Source of the DNA: an uncultured delta proteobacterium
GTDB taxonomy: Bacteria > Myxococcota_A > Polyangia > Polyangiales > Polyangiaceae
NCBI GenBank assembly: GCA_903906315.1
Contig: CAIVJW010000445.1
Coordinates: 1-44,908 of the forward strand
Direction: 5' to 3'
DNA length: 44,908 nucleotides
Shown here: positions 1 through 8,327 of the stretch, piece by piece
Layout of the letters: each line of letters begins with the position of its first letter
How positions within the stretch are numbered: position 1 is the stretch's first letter
Position numbers and translations under genes: made by a program
The notes under the pieces: generated by a model
The model's input: the letters and a program-made list of their open reading frames with translations, nothing else
Database searches by the model: none
Told to the model about the DNA's origin: nothing

Positions 1-781
1 TCAAGCGAAGGCCGTGCGGATCTTCGAGCTCGCGCGCTGGATGCCGGTCCTTGCTGCATGTAGGCCAGCGCGAAGGAAGCACAGCGCAAATGCCGAGGCA
101 GCGTAACGAAATCGCTCTTCGCTTGCGAAGGTAGGGCTAGCGCGACCAGGGCCGGCTGGTCCGACGCGGCGCACACGAAGGGAAGCCAAAGGCAGTACTC
201 GTTGATGGCGGTCTGCGCCTCGTCGCCGCCCTTGCCCCGCGCCTTCGCCAGCAGCGCGCGGTTCGCGCACGACTTGGAGTCGCCCCCGAAGCAGCCCGAG
301 CGATACGCCTCGTCGGCGCGCTCGAGGTCCTGCGGGACCGTGACGCCGTGCTCGCGGAGGTAGCCGAGCGTGTTGCAGCTCTTGGCCGAGCCGCGCGAGC
401 ACTGGTCTGCGCATTGGCGGTAGTTGGGGAATGCGCACGTGTACGCGCCGTTCCAGGCGCTGCGGCAGGTCCCCTCGTCGGTCAGCAGCTGGCCCGCGAC
501 GCACGACGGCACGTCGATGTTCGGCGGGATCTCGGGGCCGTTCACCGGCAGGAGGTCGAGCAGCACGGGCGCGCCGCAGCCGCTAGGCGGCGGGCCCGAC
601 AGCGGCGATGGGGGGCAGGCGCGGAAGTCGCCAATCACGTACGCTTCCGCTTCCGAGGAGGATGCCCCGGTGCTCACGCCGACGGCGGTCGCGCCGGCGT
701 TGGCGCCGAAGGTGACGCCCTGCTGGGTGAGCAGCGCGGCAGCGCCGACGTGCGCCGCCTGGACGACGTGCGTGGCGCCGG
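1..781 (-). pseudogene. C-terminal part of a secreted Sel1-repeat, cysteine-rich protein (runs off left edge)
   Basis: Read on the minus strand (codon low position divisible by 3) this stretch encodes GATHVVQAAHVGAA, then a serine/alanine-rich stretch, then cysteine-rich segments (FRACPPSP, PPSGCGAP, SCVAGQLL) and a Sel1/TPR-like unit containing CNTLGYLREHGVTVPQDL and GCFGGDSKSCANRALL. This order resembles a myxobacterial lipoprotein family in which a GATH(V/F)V segment precedes a cysteine-rich Sel1 region, a resemblance recalled rather than searched. No stop is met before position 1, so the 3' end lies outside. The N-terminal half is not upstream in the expected orientation: the sequence immediately preceding GATHVV is the reversed middle of the same protein (next entry). 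It therefore appears broken, or mis-joined in the assembly. Function is unknown; members of this kind are cell-envelope proteins. Confidence 0.6.
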
Positions 782-1181
782 GCACCCGTTCACCGCAGCA
801 ATCGAACCTCGGGAGCTCACGCAGCTGCGCGTCGCGGAGGGCGCGACGTCGGTGGTGGTCCGCTACGAGTGCGAGGTGTCGTCGGGCCGCGCGCACCTCG
901 CGATCAGGCAGGGCTGCTTCGTGAACGGCGGCAGCCTGTCGACGTACACGTACGAGGCGGCGCCCGCGCCGATCGTCAAGACGCTCGAGCTGCACAACGA
1001 CAAGGAGCTCCACGGCAACATGCCCTTCGGCTTGTTCGGCGCGGGGGCCGGCGTCGACGTCCGCTCCGGGGGCAGGCTCGCGTACGAGCTGCTCGGCCGC
1101 TACAGCATCGTCGACGCGCGCGTGACGGACCTCGACCTCAAGGTCGACCCGCAGGTGAGGGGCGCCACCTGCGCCGGCGCC
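774..1181 (+). pseudogene. Inverted middle segment of the same lipoprotein gene
   Basis: The plus strand here reads as protein (ELTQLRVAEGATSVVVRYEC, then IVKTLELHNDKELHGNMPFG, ending DPQVRGATCAGA), unlike the low-information reading on the opposite strand. In its family this segment directly precedes GATHVV, which is found on the minus strand left of 774. The segment is bounded by the 8-bp inverted repeat GGCGCCGG (774-781) and CCGGCGCC (1174-1181). Re-inverting between these repeats restores CAGATHVV in frame. Codon boundaries coincide on both strands, so the minus frame stays open through the inverted piece. Either a genuine inversion or an assembly chimera explains this. No start codon or ribosome binding site belongs to the segment. 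Confidence 0.6.
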
Positions 1182-2060
1182 GTACGGGTTCACGTCGACG
1201 CCGGCGATCTGATCGAGGGCGCGCTTGGCGGCGCCGCGCGGGCCCTCGGCGGGGCGCGCGCGCTGGTGGTGGTCCACGAGGCGGTCGAAGGCGCCGAGGA
1301 GGAAGTGGCCCGATCCGCAGGTCGGATCCAGGATCGAGGCGGCGTCGGGGCCGCGCTCGGCGACGACGCGCTCGAGCGTGCGGTCGAGGATGTAGCTCTC
1401 GACGAAGTGCGGAGTCTGCAAGAGCGCGAACCGCTCGCGCACCTCCTCGTCGAGGTCCTGATAGAGATCGCCGAGGAAGCGCGTGTCGGCCTGGCCGAAG
1501 CGGAACGCGGGCGCCTCGGCGTTCGGCGCGCGCAGGAGCGCGAAGAGCTCGCGCACGGCCGCGGACGAGGGGGCGAGCTTGCCCATCGGCGCCCGCGCGA
1601 GGTCGAACAGGGCCGCGAGGGCGGGGAAGCTCGCCGCCTCGCGCAGCACGGTGACGAGGTACTCGCGCTCGCCGAGGAAGGGCGCGATCGCCTGGAACTG
1701 AGCCTGGCTGTCGAGGGCGCCGGGGCCGGCGAGGCGCGTCCGGCGGAGCAGGCCGCGATCCTCGAGCGTGCGCACGAAGACGGCGGCGAGCAGCCACGCG
1801 GCGGCGACCTGCTCGGTGTAGCGGCGGCGCCACGGCTCGAACGCGTCGGCCGTGCGGCGCGCGCGCACCTCGCCGTCGTGCAGGGCGCGGAGCCCGCGCG
1901 TGACGGCCGGCGACGCGTCGGCCCGCGTGCGGAGATCGTCGGCGAGCGCGCGGAGGACGGGGCGCGCGGCGGCGAGGAAGCGCGCGGAGTCGAGCGGGGC
2001 GCGCGCGTCGGGCTGGGAGGCGAGGTCCGACGCGGAGGGCTTGCGAGGGCGGGGGGGCAT
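1182..2060 (-). pseudogene. pglX: BREX-2 adenine-specific DNA methyltransferase PglX, N-terminal fragment
   Basis: The start is the ATG at 2060 (MPPRPRKPSASDLA). About 293 residues follow the N-terminal half of BREX type 2 PglX: an all-helical region with WRRRYTEQVAAAWLLAAVFV, then TRFLGDLYQDLDEEVRERFA, LLQTPHFVESYILDRTLE, and the SAM-binding motif I DPTCGSGHFLLGAFDRL near residues 247-263, ending at GVDVNPYGA. PglX normally continues with VAIARFRLL and the NPPW catalytic motif IV; all of that is missing, so the fragment cannot methylate DNA. The reading frame continues into the rearranged lipoprotein sequence and on to position 1, giving one open fused frame that automated tools would call as a single gene. 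It lies 95 bp downstream of the kinase gene, in the same orientation as pglW. In BREX-2, PglX modifies host DNA to distinguish it from phage. Confidence 0.8.
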
Positions 2061-2155
2061 GGGCGGGGGGCAGGGTAGCGGAGGCGGAGGCGCACGGGGC
2101 GGCGCGAGAAGAGGCCGATCGGGCGACGGCGCGGGCGGCGGCCTGAGCGCTGCGC

Positions 2156-3895
2156 TCAATGCGGGTCGTCGAGAAGCAAGCGCGCCCAGACGTCCCCGTG
2201 CGCGTCGAGCCGCACGCTCCAGCCGATGCACAACGACTGTTGCATGGGGGGCCTGTCAGGGCGGGCGGTCCATGAGGCGACGAGGCGCGGCCCCTCGGTC
2301 GCGACGAGCGTCAGGCGCGACAGCTGCGAGGTCGTCAGCCGGAGGACCGGGCGGCCCGGTTGCGGGGCCGAGAGGACCGTGCACGCTTGCTCTGCGGTGC
2401 CGATCAGACGCAGACAAACCTTCGCGTCGGGGTGCGTGACGCTCCAGTCCTCGTCGCCTTGCGTGACGCTGTCGACGCGGACCCACCACGTGCGGTCTGG
2501 CAACGGGTCGGCGCACGCGCCTTCAAGACAGGTGCGGCCGGTAAGGCATCCGCTGCTCCAGCACCGGGACGCCGGCTGGGAGGGGGGCGGGCAGGCTGCC
2601 GGGGTCGACCCGGGACGCGCGTCGCTCGGTGAAGCCGCCGCAGCGCGCCCCTGCCCGGGGCGTTCCGCGGGTTCGCGCTGCCCCCTCGCGGTCGTGGAGA
2701 GGGCGATCGCCACGAACCCTAGGAGACCCGCGACGAACAACAGCAACAGCCTGACCACAACGGGCGAGGTGGGGCTGCCCGCGGCGGTCGGCGCGATGCG
2801 TGGCACGGCGGGGAGGCCGCCAAGGCCCGGCATGAGGAGGTCGAGCGCCGGGATGGGCCGGCGGGGCTCGTCCTGCGCCCTCGCCGGGCGCGGCGCGTCC
2901 GGCGCGGCGATGGCCGGTGCGAAGCGGGGCGCGAGCTCGGTTCTGCCGGGCCCGGCCGGGTCGAGGTAGAGCGGCGCTGCGGCCACCGTGCTCGTGGGCG
3001 CGGCCGAGGAGCGACTCGCGTCGCCGGCGAGCGCCTGGGCGAAGCGCGCTGCGAGGTCGGCGCCGTTCCGCAGGCGACGGTCGGCTTGGAGTCGGATGCA
3101 GTCGCGCAGCAGCGTCCCGAGCGGGTCGGCCACCTGACCGAGCGGCCACGAGGCGTTGCCGGCCCGCACTTCGCGGTAGAGGTGCCCGAGCTGGCGGAGG
3201 CTCATGTCGGGCGCGAGGCCCGACGGGTGGGTGCCGGCGACGAGCTCCCATCCAAGCACGCCGAGCGCGAAGACGTCGCGGAGCTCGCCGGTTGCGGGCG
3301 TCGACCAGACCATCGGGTCAATGGCCTCGGGCGGCATGTACGCGGTCGTCCCGAGGATCGTGCCCTCGCGCGTGAGGGGGTGCGCGTTCCCGTCGGCGAC
3401 CGAAATGCCGAGGTCGATGAGCTTCACCCCCGACGGGTCCGCGGGGGCCTCGAAGAAACGGCGCGTGACGAGCACGTTGTCGGGCTTCACGTCGCGGTGG
3501 GCGACGCCGCGCTCGTGCAGGAACGCGAGCACGGACGCGAGGTGCCGAAGCAGCTCCACACGATGCCCTGGAGTCAGCGCAGGGCTCGCCGCGAGGTCCG
3601 TGAGGGGCTGCCCGTCCACGGCGTCGAGCACCAGCCCGAGCACGCCGGTGCGGAGGTCCTCGAACATCGCGTGGCAGGCGACGAGGCTCGGATGGGCGAG
3701 TTGCGCGAGGGCGCGTGCTTCGCGGCGTGCCCGCTCGAGGCCGGACGGGAACGACGCCATCACCGGCACCAACTTGAGCGCGCGCTCGACGTTGCCGTGC
3801 AGCGGGTCGGTCGCGAGCCAGACCTCGCCCTGGCCACCGGCGCCGATGGGTCGGACGAGGACGTATCGATCGAGCGTCTCGCCTGCGCGCGCCAT
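2156..3895 (-). CDS. Transmembrane Ser/Thr protein kinase (Hanks type)
   Basis: 579 residues. The kinase domain spans roughly residues 8-285: glycine loop IGAGGQGEVWLA, catalytic lysine in ALKLVPV, catalytic loop HRDVKPDNVLV, DLG in place of DFG (KLIDLGIS), and a TTAYMPPEA activation segment. A proline-rich linker leads to one membrane helix (VVVRLLLLFVAGLLGFVAIA, near residue 390). The C-terminal part is probably extracytoplasmic, with a cysteine cluster (CPPPSQPASRCWSSGCLTGRTC) followed by a compact tail. The architecture matches myxobacterial receptor kinases. The ATG at 3895 leaves only 75 bp to the divergent C2-like gene. It precedes truncated pglX on the same strand. BREX-2 has its own kinase, PglW, so this one is probably an unrelated insertion; its substrate is unknown. 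Confidence 0.88.
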   Translation of the reverse strand: MARAGETLDRYVLVRPIGAGGQGEVWLATDPLHGNVERALKLVPVMASFPSGLERARREARALAQLAHPSLVACHAMFEDLRTGVLGLVLDAVDGQPLTDLAASPALTPGHRVELLRHLASVLAFLHERGVAHRDVKPDNVLVTRRFFEAPADPSGVKLIDLGISVADGNAHPLTREGTILGTTAYMPPEAIDPMVWSTPATGELRDVFALGVLGWELVAGTHPSGLAPDMSLRQLGHLYREVRAGNASWPLGQVADPLGTLLRDCIRLQADRRLRNGADLAARFAQALAGDASRSSAAPTSTVAAAPLYLDPAGPGRTELAPRFAPAIAAPDAPRPARAQDEPRRPIPALDLLMPGLGGLPAVPRIAPTAAGSPTSPVVVRLLLLFVAGLLGFVAIALSTTARGQREPAERPGQGRAAAASPSDARPGSTPAACPPPSQPASRCWSSGCLTGRTCLEGACADPLPDRTWWVRVDSVTQGDEDWSVTHPDAKVCLRLIGTAEQACTVLSAPQPGRPVLRLTTSQLSRLTLVATEGPRLVASWTARPDRPPMQQSLCIGWSVRLDAHGDVWARLLLDDPH

Positions 3896-3970
3896 CGGGT
3901 GCAGATGCTATCTGCGCGCGGCGTCGCTGTCGCTGCTCACGCTGAAGCGCGGCGCGCGCGTCGTGCCCTT

Positions 3971-4537
3971 GTGACCACCGGAGTGCGCGCGCGGCGTGCG
4001 GTACATGACGACGCCGCCTGCGCCGACGAGCCGGACAGCGACGAGTGCTACGCGGCCAACTGCCCCAAGGTCGCGCAGTGCTTCGGCGGCTACGGCCTGG
4101 GGCGCCCGGTGGCGATCCCGGGCGCGGGCGGCGGGTCGCAGGGCGTCCCGCCGGGCTCGCTGTGGAACCTCGAGGTGGTCGGCGCGAGTCTACCGGAGAC
4201 GGCGCCCGATGGTAGTGCCTGGGACGTCGAATGGTTCGGCTGGGGCCCGCCGGACGCGAAGGTCGTGGTGCAGCTCGGCGATCTCACGGCGTACACCTCC
4301 GAGCAGGGGGACAACCTCACTCCGAGCTGGGAGGAGCAAGTCATCACGCAGCTCACTCCGGCGGACCTTCAGCAAGGCGCTTCCTTCACGGTCTGGGACA
4401 TGGACGTCTCGGATCACGACCTCATCGGAACGTGCCAATGGACCCCGACCGAGGCCGACTACCTGCTGCCCTACGTCGCGCTGTCGTGCGATCCGGCCGA
4501 TCTCTGGCTCTACGTGCGCCTCGTCCCGCAGCCGTGA
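3971..4537 (+). CDS. C2-domain-like protein, probably N-terminally truncated
   Basis: From about residue 13 the protein reads as a cysteine-bearing leader (CADEPDSDECYAANCP), a linker, and a beta-rich domain (WNLEVVGASLPE, DAKVVVQLGDLTAYTSEQGD, PSWEEQVITQL, FTVWDMDVSDHDLIGTC). This resembles C2-like domains of myxobacterial lipoproteins, in which aspartates such as WDMDVSDHD would bind calcium. Homologues are expected to be exported, but no signal peptide or lipobox precedes the cysteine leader here. The only in-frame starts nearby are GTG at 3971 and 3983, with arginine-rich residues and no clear Shine-Dalgarno sequence. I used 3971, but the true N-terminus may have been lost. It is divergent from the kinase and convergent with the ImmA-like gene. 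Confidence 0.6.
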   Translation: MTTGVRARRAVHDDAACADEPDSDECYAANCPKVAQCFGGYGLGRPVAIPGAGGGSQGVPPGSLWNLEVVGASLPETAPDGSAWDVEWFGWGPPDAKVVVQLGDLTAYTSEQGDNLTPSWEEQVITQLTPADLQQGASFTVWDMDVSDHDLIGTCQWTPTEADYLLPYVALSCDPADLWLYVRLVPQP

Positions 4538-4539
4538 CC

Positions 4540-4554
4540 CCGCGGTAGCCGCGG
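4540..4554. terminator. Short hairpin between convergent genes
   Basis: CCGCGG-TAG-CCGCGG gives a 6-bp GC stem with a 3-nt loop, two bases after the C2-like stop codon and upstream of the convergent ImmA-like stop at 4592. There is no T tract, so termination is only an inference from position. Confidence 0.3.
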
Positions 4555-4591
4555 AAGCAGTGGAGGATCGCCGGCGACCCCCCCGCCCACC

Positions 4592-5953
4592 TCAGCCGGC
4601 CGCGATCTCGGCGAGTGCGTGGTTGTCGATCTGGTGCTCGACCACGCGAGGATCGACGACGAGCTCGCGCGCCAGGGCGTCGACGTCCTCGCGCTCGACG
4701 AGGGGCGAGGTGATGCGAGCCCGGAGGAAGGCGGCTGGCGCGAGCAGCTCGGCCGCGAAGGCGCGAGAGGCCTGCTGGTGAGGCTCGGACGCGCTGGTGA
4801 TCAGGCGCGGCGTGGACGCGGCGAGGAGCGAGTAGAGCGCGCGCGCCCGATCGAAGCGACGCCCGGCGGCTGCGCGCGGGCGGGCGACCACGAAAGGCGC
4901 GCCGTGCGTGCCGGTGGTCGCGAGCCCTTGAAGGCCGCCCACCAGGAAGTCGGTCGAGGTCTCGCGGAGGTTCGCGGCGGGCAGGAGGCGGTCCGCGATG
5001 GCGTCGTCGAGGGCCGATCCGAGCACGCCCGGCGCGACTCCAAGGGAGGCCTCTCGCAGCCTGCTGGCGCATGCGTAGCCATGCTCATGGGGTGCCGCGC
5101 CTGGCGGGAGCGACGGAAACTCGTGCCTGGCTCGGCGGAGCCGCTCCGTCACCGCCGGCGTGGCGACGGCGCCGCGGGCCTCCTCGAGGAGCGCGGCGAT
5201 GCGGGGGATTTGCGGCTCGATGCAAGCGGGATCGGCGAGGTCGAGGAGGTCGTCGAGCACAGGCTCGGCGATGGCGACGTCCGCTTCGAGCAGCGCCGCG
5301 AGCGCGTCGTCGACGTCGCCCGCGTCGTACGCGTCGAGGCCGAGCCGGCCGGCCCGCTCGAGCAGGCGGCGCTCGCCCGAGGTCGCGTCGGCTCGGAGCG
5401 CCCAGCGCTCGCGGAGCGCGGACAGCTCCGCGGACTCGATCCCCTGGCAGCGCGCCAGGACGCCGTCGACGATCTTCGAGAGCTCCTCGATCACGACGTC
5501 GCGCGGCGCGACGGCGCTGCCTTCCTCGAGGAACTGGACGGGCATCGCGTCGAAGCCCGAGGGACCGCGGAGCCAGTCGACCCGGACGAAGCCCTCGCCG
5601 GCGCGCGACACGAGGAGCTCCGGCAACGCGAACCCAGCCCGCCACGCGAGCCAGCCGTGGCGCCGGTGCCAGGCTCGCTCGGCCGCGGAGCGGGCGCCCC
5701 GGAGCGAGCGCACGTGGTCGGCTCGGGGCCCCTCGAAGCACAGCGTGGGCAGCGAGTCGGCGACCCACTCGGCGACCGGCAGCAGCGAGATCTCGACGCC
5801 CTCGACGACCGATCGCAGGCGGCGGTGCCAGGCCCGCGTGACGCAGGCCCCGCCGGCCCAGACCTCGACGCGGGCGCTCGTCTCGGCGAGGGCGGCGTCG
5901 CGCATGCCCGCGCCGTCCGTCCAGGCGAAGCGGATCTCGAACGCGCTCGTCAT
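4592..5953 (-). CDS. ImmA/IrrE-like protein lacking the HExxH zinc motif
   Basis: 453 residues from the ATG at 5953. The C-terminal third contains PHQQASRAFAAELLAPAAFL (about residues 380-400), which matches the segment after the active site in ImmA/IrrE metallopeptidases, followed by an HTH-like stretch (REDVDALARELVVDPRVVEH). The place where HExxH should occur (about 20-35 residues earlier) reads ARALYSLLAASTPRLIT, so the zinc site is absent and the protein is probably a non-catalytic sensor or binding module. The long N-terminal region (FEIRFAWTDGAGMRDAALAE onward) is unfamiliar. The start overlaps the stop of the preceding gene by ATGA, showing translational coupling to it. A partner role in a two-gene conflict module is an inference. 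Confidence 0.65.
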   Translation of the reverse strand: MTSAFEIRFAWTDGAGMRDAALAETSARVEVWAGGACVTRAWHRRLRSVVEGVEISLLPVAEWVADSLPTLCFEGPRADHVRSLRGARSAAERAWHRRHGWLAWRAGFALPELLVSRAGEGFVRVDWLRGPSGFDAMPVQFLEEGSAVAPRDVVIEELSKIVDGVLARCQGIESAELSALRERWALRADATSGERRLLERAGRLGLDAYDAGDVDDALAALLEADVAIAEPVLDDLLDLADPACIEPQIPRIAALLEEARGAVATPAVTERLRRARHEFPSLPPGAAPHEHGYACASRLREASLGVAPGVLGSALDDAIADRLLPAANLRETSTDFLVGGLQGLATTGTHGAPFVVARPRAAAGRRFDRARALYSLLAASTPRLITSASEPHQQASRAFAAELLAPAAFLRARITSPLVEREDVDALARELVVDPRVVEHQIDNHALAEIAAG

Positions 5954-6345
5954 GGCCCCTCGATTCCGAGCCGCGCCGCCGCGCCGACGGGTAGCTCGAA
6001 CGGCTCGACCGGGAACGCCTTGTAGCCGCCTTCCGGCGCGGACAGCCGCCGGGCCTCGAAGAGCTGCCCGTCGAACACGCCCCACACGTAGCGGGGGAGG
6101 CCGCATGCGTCGATCGCGTCGCTGACGAGCCCGCTGCGGATTGCCGCTCGCAGCGCCTCGTTCAGCTCGGGCCACCGCGCTTCCTCGACGCGAGGGCACT
6201 TGCTCGCGGTGTGCCTCGGGCTCGGTGTGCCCGCAGGGCTCGGGTAGTTCTTGTGCTCGATGCTCCCGACGTAGCGCGCGCGGTCGGCCTGGGCCGCGAT
6301 GCCGGCGACCGCGTCGCGCTCCAGCAGCCGCTTCTCCTTGCTCAC
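5950..6345 (-). CDS. Small hypothetical protein coupled to the ImmA-like gene
   Basis: 131 residues from GTG at 6345 (SKEKRLLERDAVAGIAAQAD); an in-frame GTG at 6363 would add six residues. Visible features are a Tyr/His/Pro-rich central part (YVGSIEHKNYPSPAGTPSPR, then ASKCPRVEEARW) and a C-terminal part rich in aromatic residues (LPRYVWGVFDGQLFEARRL, GGYKAFPVE). No membrane segment is seen. The TGA stop overlaps the ATG of the ImmA-like gene. The layout (small protein, then ImmA/IrrE-like protein, ATGA overlap) resembles toxin-antitoxin or effector-regulator pairs, but I do not recognise the family and assign no activity. Confidence 0.65.
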   Translation of the reverse strand: MSKEKRLLERDAVAGIAAQADRARYVGSIEHKNYPSPAGTPSPRHTASKCPRVEEARWPELNEALRAAIRSGLVSDAIDACGLPRYVWGVFDGQLFEARRLSAPEGGYKAFPVEPFELPVGAAARLGIEGP

Positions 6346-6403
6346 ACGAGGGGCCCGCCGCACGCCGCGCAGCTTACCACACGAGCCTCCCGGGCCGTCG
6401 CGG

Positions 6404-8327
6404 TCACGCCGGTGCTGCGGCGGCCGCTGCTGACACAGTTCCGAGCGCTCCGTCGATCCACGCGTTCGGGATCCACGCGGACGCGTTCGGCAGGAGCCCG
6501 GACAGCGCGAGCGATCCGTTGGTCGGCGGCGCGCCGCCGACGTCGTGCGCGGGGACGAGCAGCAGAATCGGGCTCCCCGGCACCGCAGCGTGGCCGACGA
6601 GGCGCGCGAGCGCGTCGCGCAGGTCGTACCGCACGAAGAGGCCGGGCTGGACCAGGACGACCGGGCCGCCGGCCGGCGGCAGCAGGCGCGCGAGGAGCCG
6701 ATCGGCGCCCGCGCGGGCGAGGTTCGCGAGCGCGGGCCAGGCCGGCCCGCCCGGTCCGCGCGCCTCGGCGTCCTCGATGCGCGCGCGGTCGACCTTGCCC
6801 ACCGCGGCCTCGTCCATCGCGGCGATCCGCTCGCGGTCGAGGGCGCGGGTGGGCCGCCCGAGCGCACGGCCGAGCGCGACGGCGGCGCGTCGCGCGTGGG
6901 CCGCGTTGACGTAGAGCGCGCGGAAGCCGCCGCGCTCGCGGGCGACGGCGAGGGCGTGGTCGAGCTCTGCGCGGTCGAGGGCGGCGGCCGAGACGCCGCG
7001 CACGGTGGAGGGGGCGCCCGGCGGCGTACGCGTGCCGGCGAACGACGTCTGGAGCGAGGTGCCCTGTCCCTCGCCGGGGCGCTCGTAGCCGCGCTGCGCC
7101 GCGCTCCAGGCATAGCCGAGCGGCGCGTGCAGCGCGTCGAGCGCCGGCGGCTCCGGCGGCGGCTCGGCGTCGGGGTAGCGCGCGGCGACGCGGCGGCGGA
7201 CCTCCGCCGGGGTCAGCGGGCTACCTTGCAGGATGCCCGCGCAGAGCTCGATCGTGCGGCGCGCGGAGAGGCCGCGCGGGTAGAGCTCGAGGCGGCCCGA
7301 GCACGCGGCGGTTCGGCTCGCCAGGGCGGCGAGCTGGACGAGGCGGTCGGCGGGGAGCTCGGCGAGGGGCGTGCTCGCGGCGGACTCGGTGAGCGCGCGC
7401 GCGACCTCGCCGGACGAAGGGAGGACGTCGCGATGCGCGAGGCGGTCGGCCTCCTCGCCGAGGCGCCGCAGCGGCTCGGTGATCGCGGGGGAGGCGACGA
7501 GCCAGGGGGCGCCGTCGGCGCGGAGGCGGGCGAGCGCGAACGGCGCGGCTCGCTCGCTCGAGGCCGACTCGACGAGGACGCGGGCGAGCCCCGCGGCGAT
7601 GGCGCGCTGCCTGGCCGCCTGCGCCGGCGTCTCCGGCGGGGCGTGCGGGAGCGCGGCGACCAGCGCGTCCGCGAAGCGGTCGAGCGGCGCGGCAAGGCCT
7701 GGCGGGCCGAACGTCCGCGTCGCGAGCTCGTGGAGGCCCGTGAGCGCGGCGAGCGAGCCCCAGAGCTCGCGCGCCTTGCCGAGGCTGATGTAGACCGCGG
7801 CCGTCGTCACGCCCGCGTGCGTCGCCACGTCCTTCACGGTGACGTCGAGGCGGCCGAGGAAGGGGGGCTCGAGGCCGTAGGCGAGGCGCACGTGCGCGAG
7901 GCGCTTGCGGCGCGCTGGGAAGATGGCGTCGTGCCAGGCTTCGAGGGTGGTCGGGTGCTCGCGCTCGCTCGCGGCGCCCTGCTCGTGATCGAGCAGCGCG
8001 CGCAGCGCGGCGCGGTCGACCCCGACCCGGTCCGCGAGCGTCGCCACGTTCGCCTCGGGCGCGGCGGCGAGCGCGGCGAGCGTCGGGAGCCCGGCGTCGG
8101 CGAGCAGCGCCATCGCCTCGGCGGGCACGTGCGCGCCGCCGACGTTGGCGAGCAGCAGATCCTCGCCGCGGTAGCCGGGGTAGAAGGGCGCCTCGGCGTC
8201 GGGGGCCGATGGGCGCAGGGCGCGCCAGCGGTCGCGAAGGTCGAGGATCTCCTCGGCGACCTGCTTGCCGACGCCGCGCATCGCCGAGAGGCGGTTGTCG
8301 GGCAGGCGGAGCAGATCGTCCACGCGG
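6404..8327 (-). pseudogene. pglW: BREX-2 kinase PglW, C-terminal fragment
   Basis: The reading begins at the junction with TVRVDDLLRLPDNRLSAMRG, a helix-hairpin-helix-like segment matching the region right after the second kinase domain of PglW. It is followed by a long helical C-terminus (FYPGYRGEDLLLANVG, VTVKDVATHAGVTTAAVY, and finally VVLVQPGLFVRYDLRDALAR and SPILLLVPAHDVGG). The first GTG in this frame is at 8323. It is one nucleotide phase out from the N-terminal fragment, and both kinase catalytic cores that belong between the two fragments are absent. The C-terminus looks intact, so a separate product is conceivable, but no ribosome binding site is evident. Confidence 0.75.

Noticed and set aside
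348-2078. 576-residue plus-strand ORF
   Set aside because: Only 774-1181 reads like protein. The rest is antisense to pglX and the lipoprotein and is Arg/Ala/Glu-rich shadow, as expected at this GC content.
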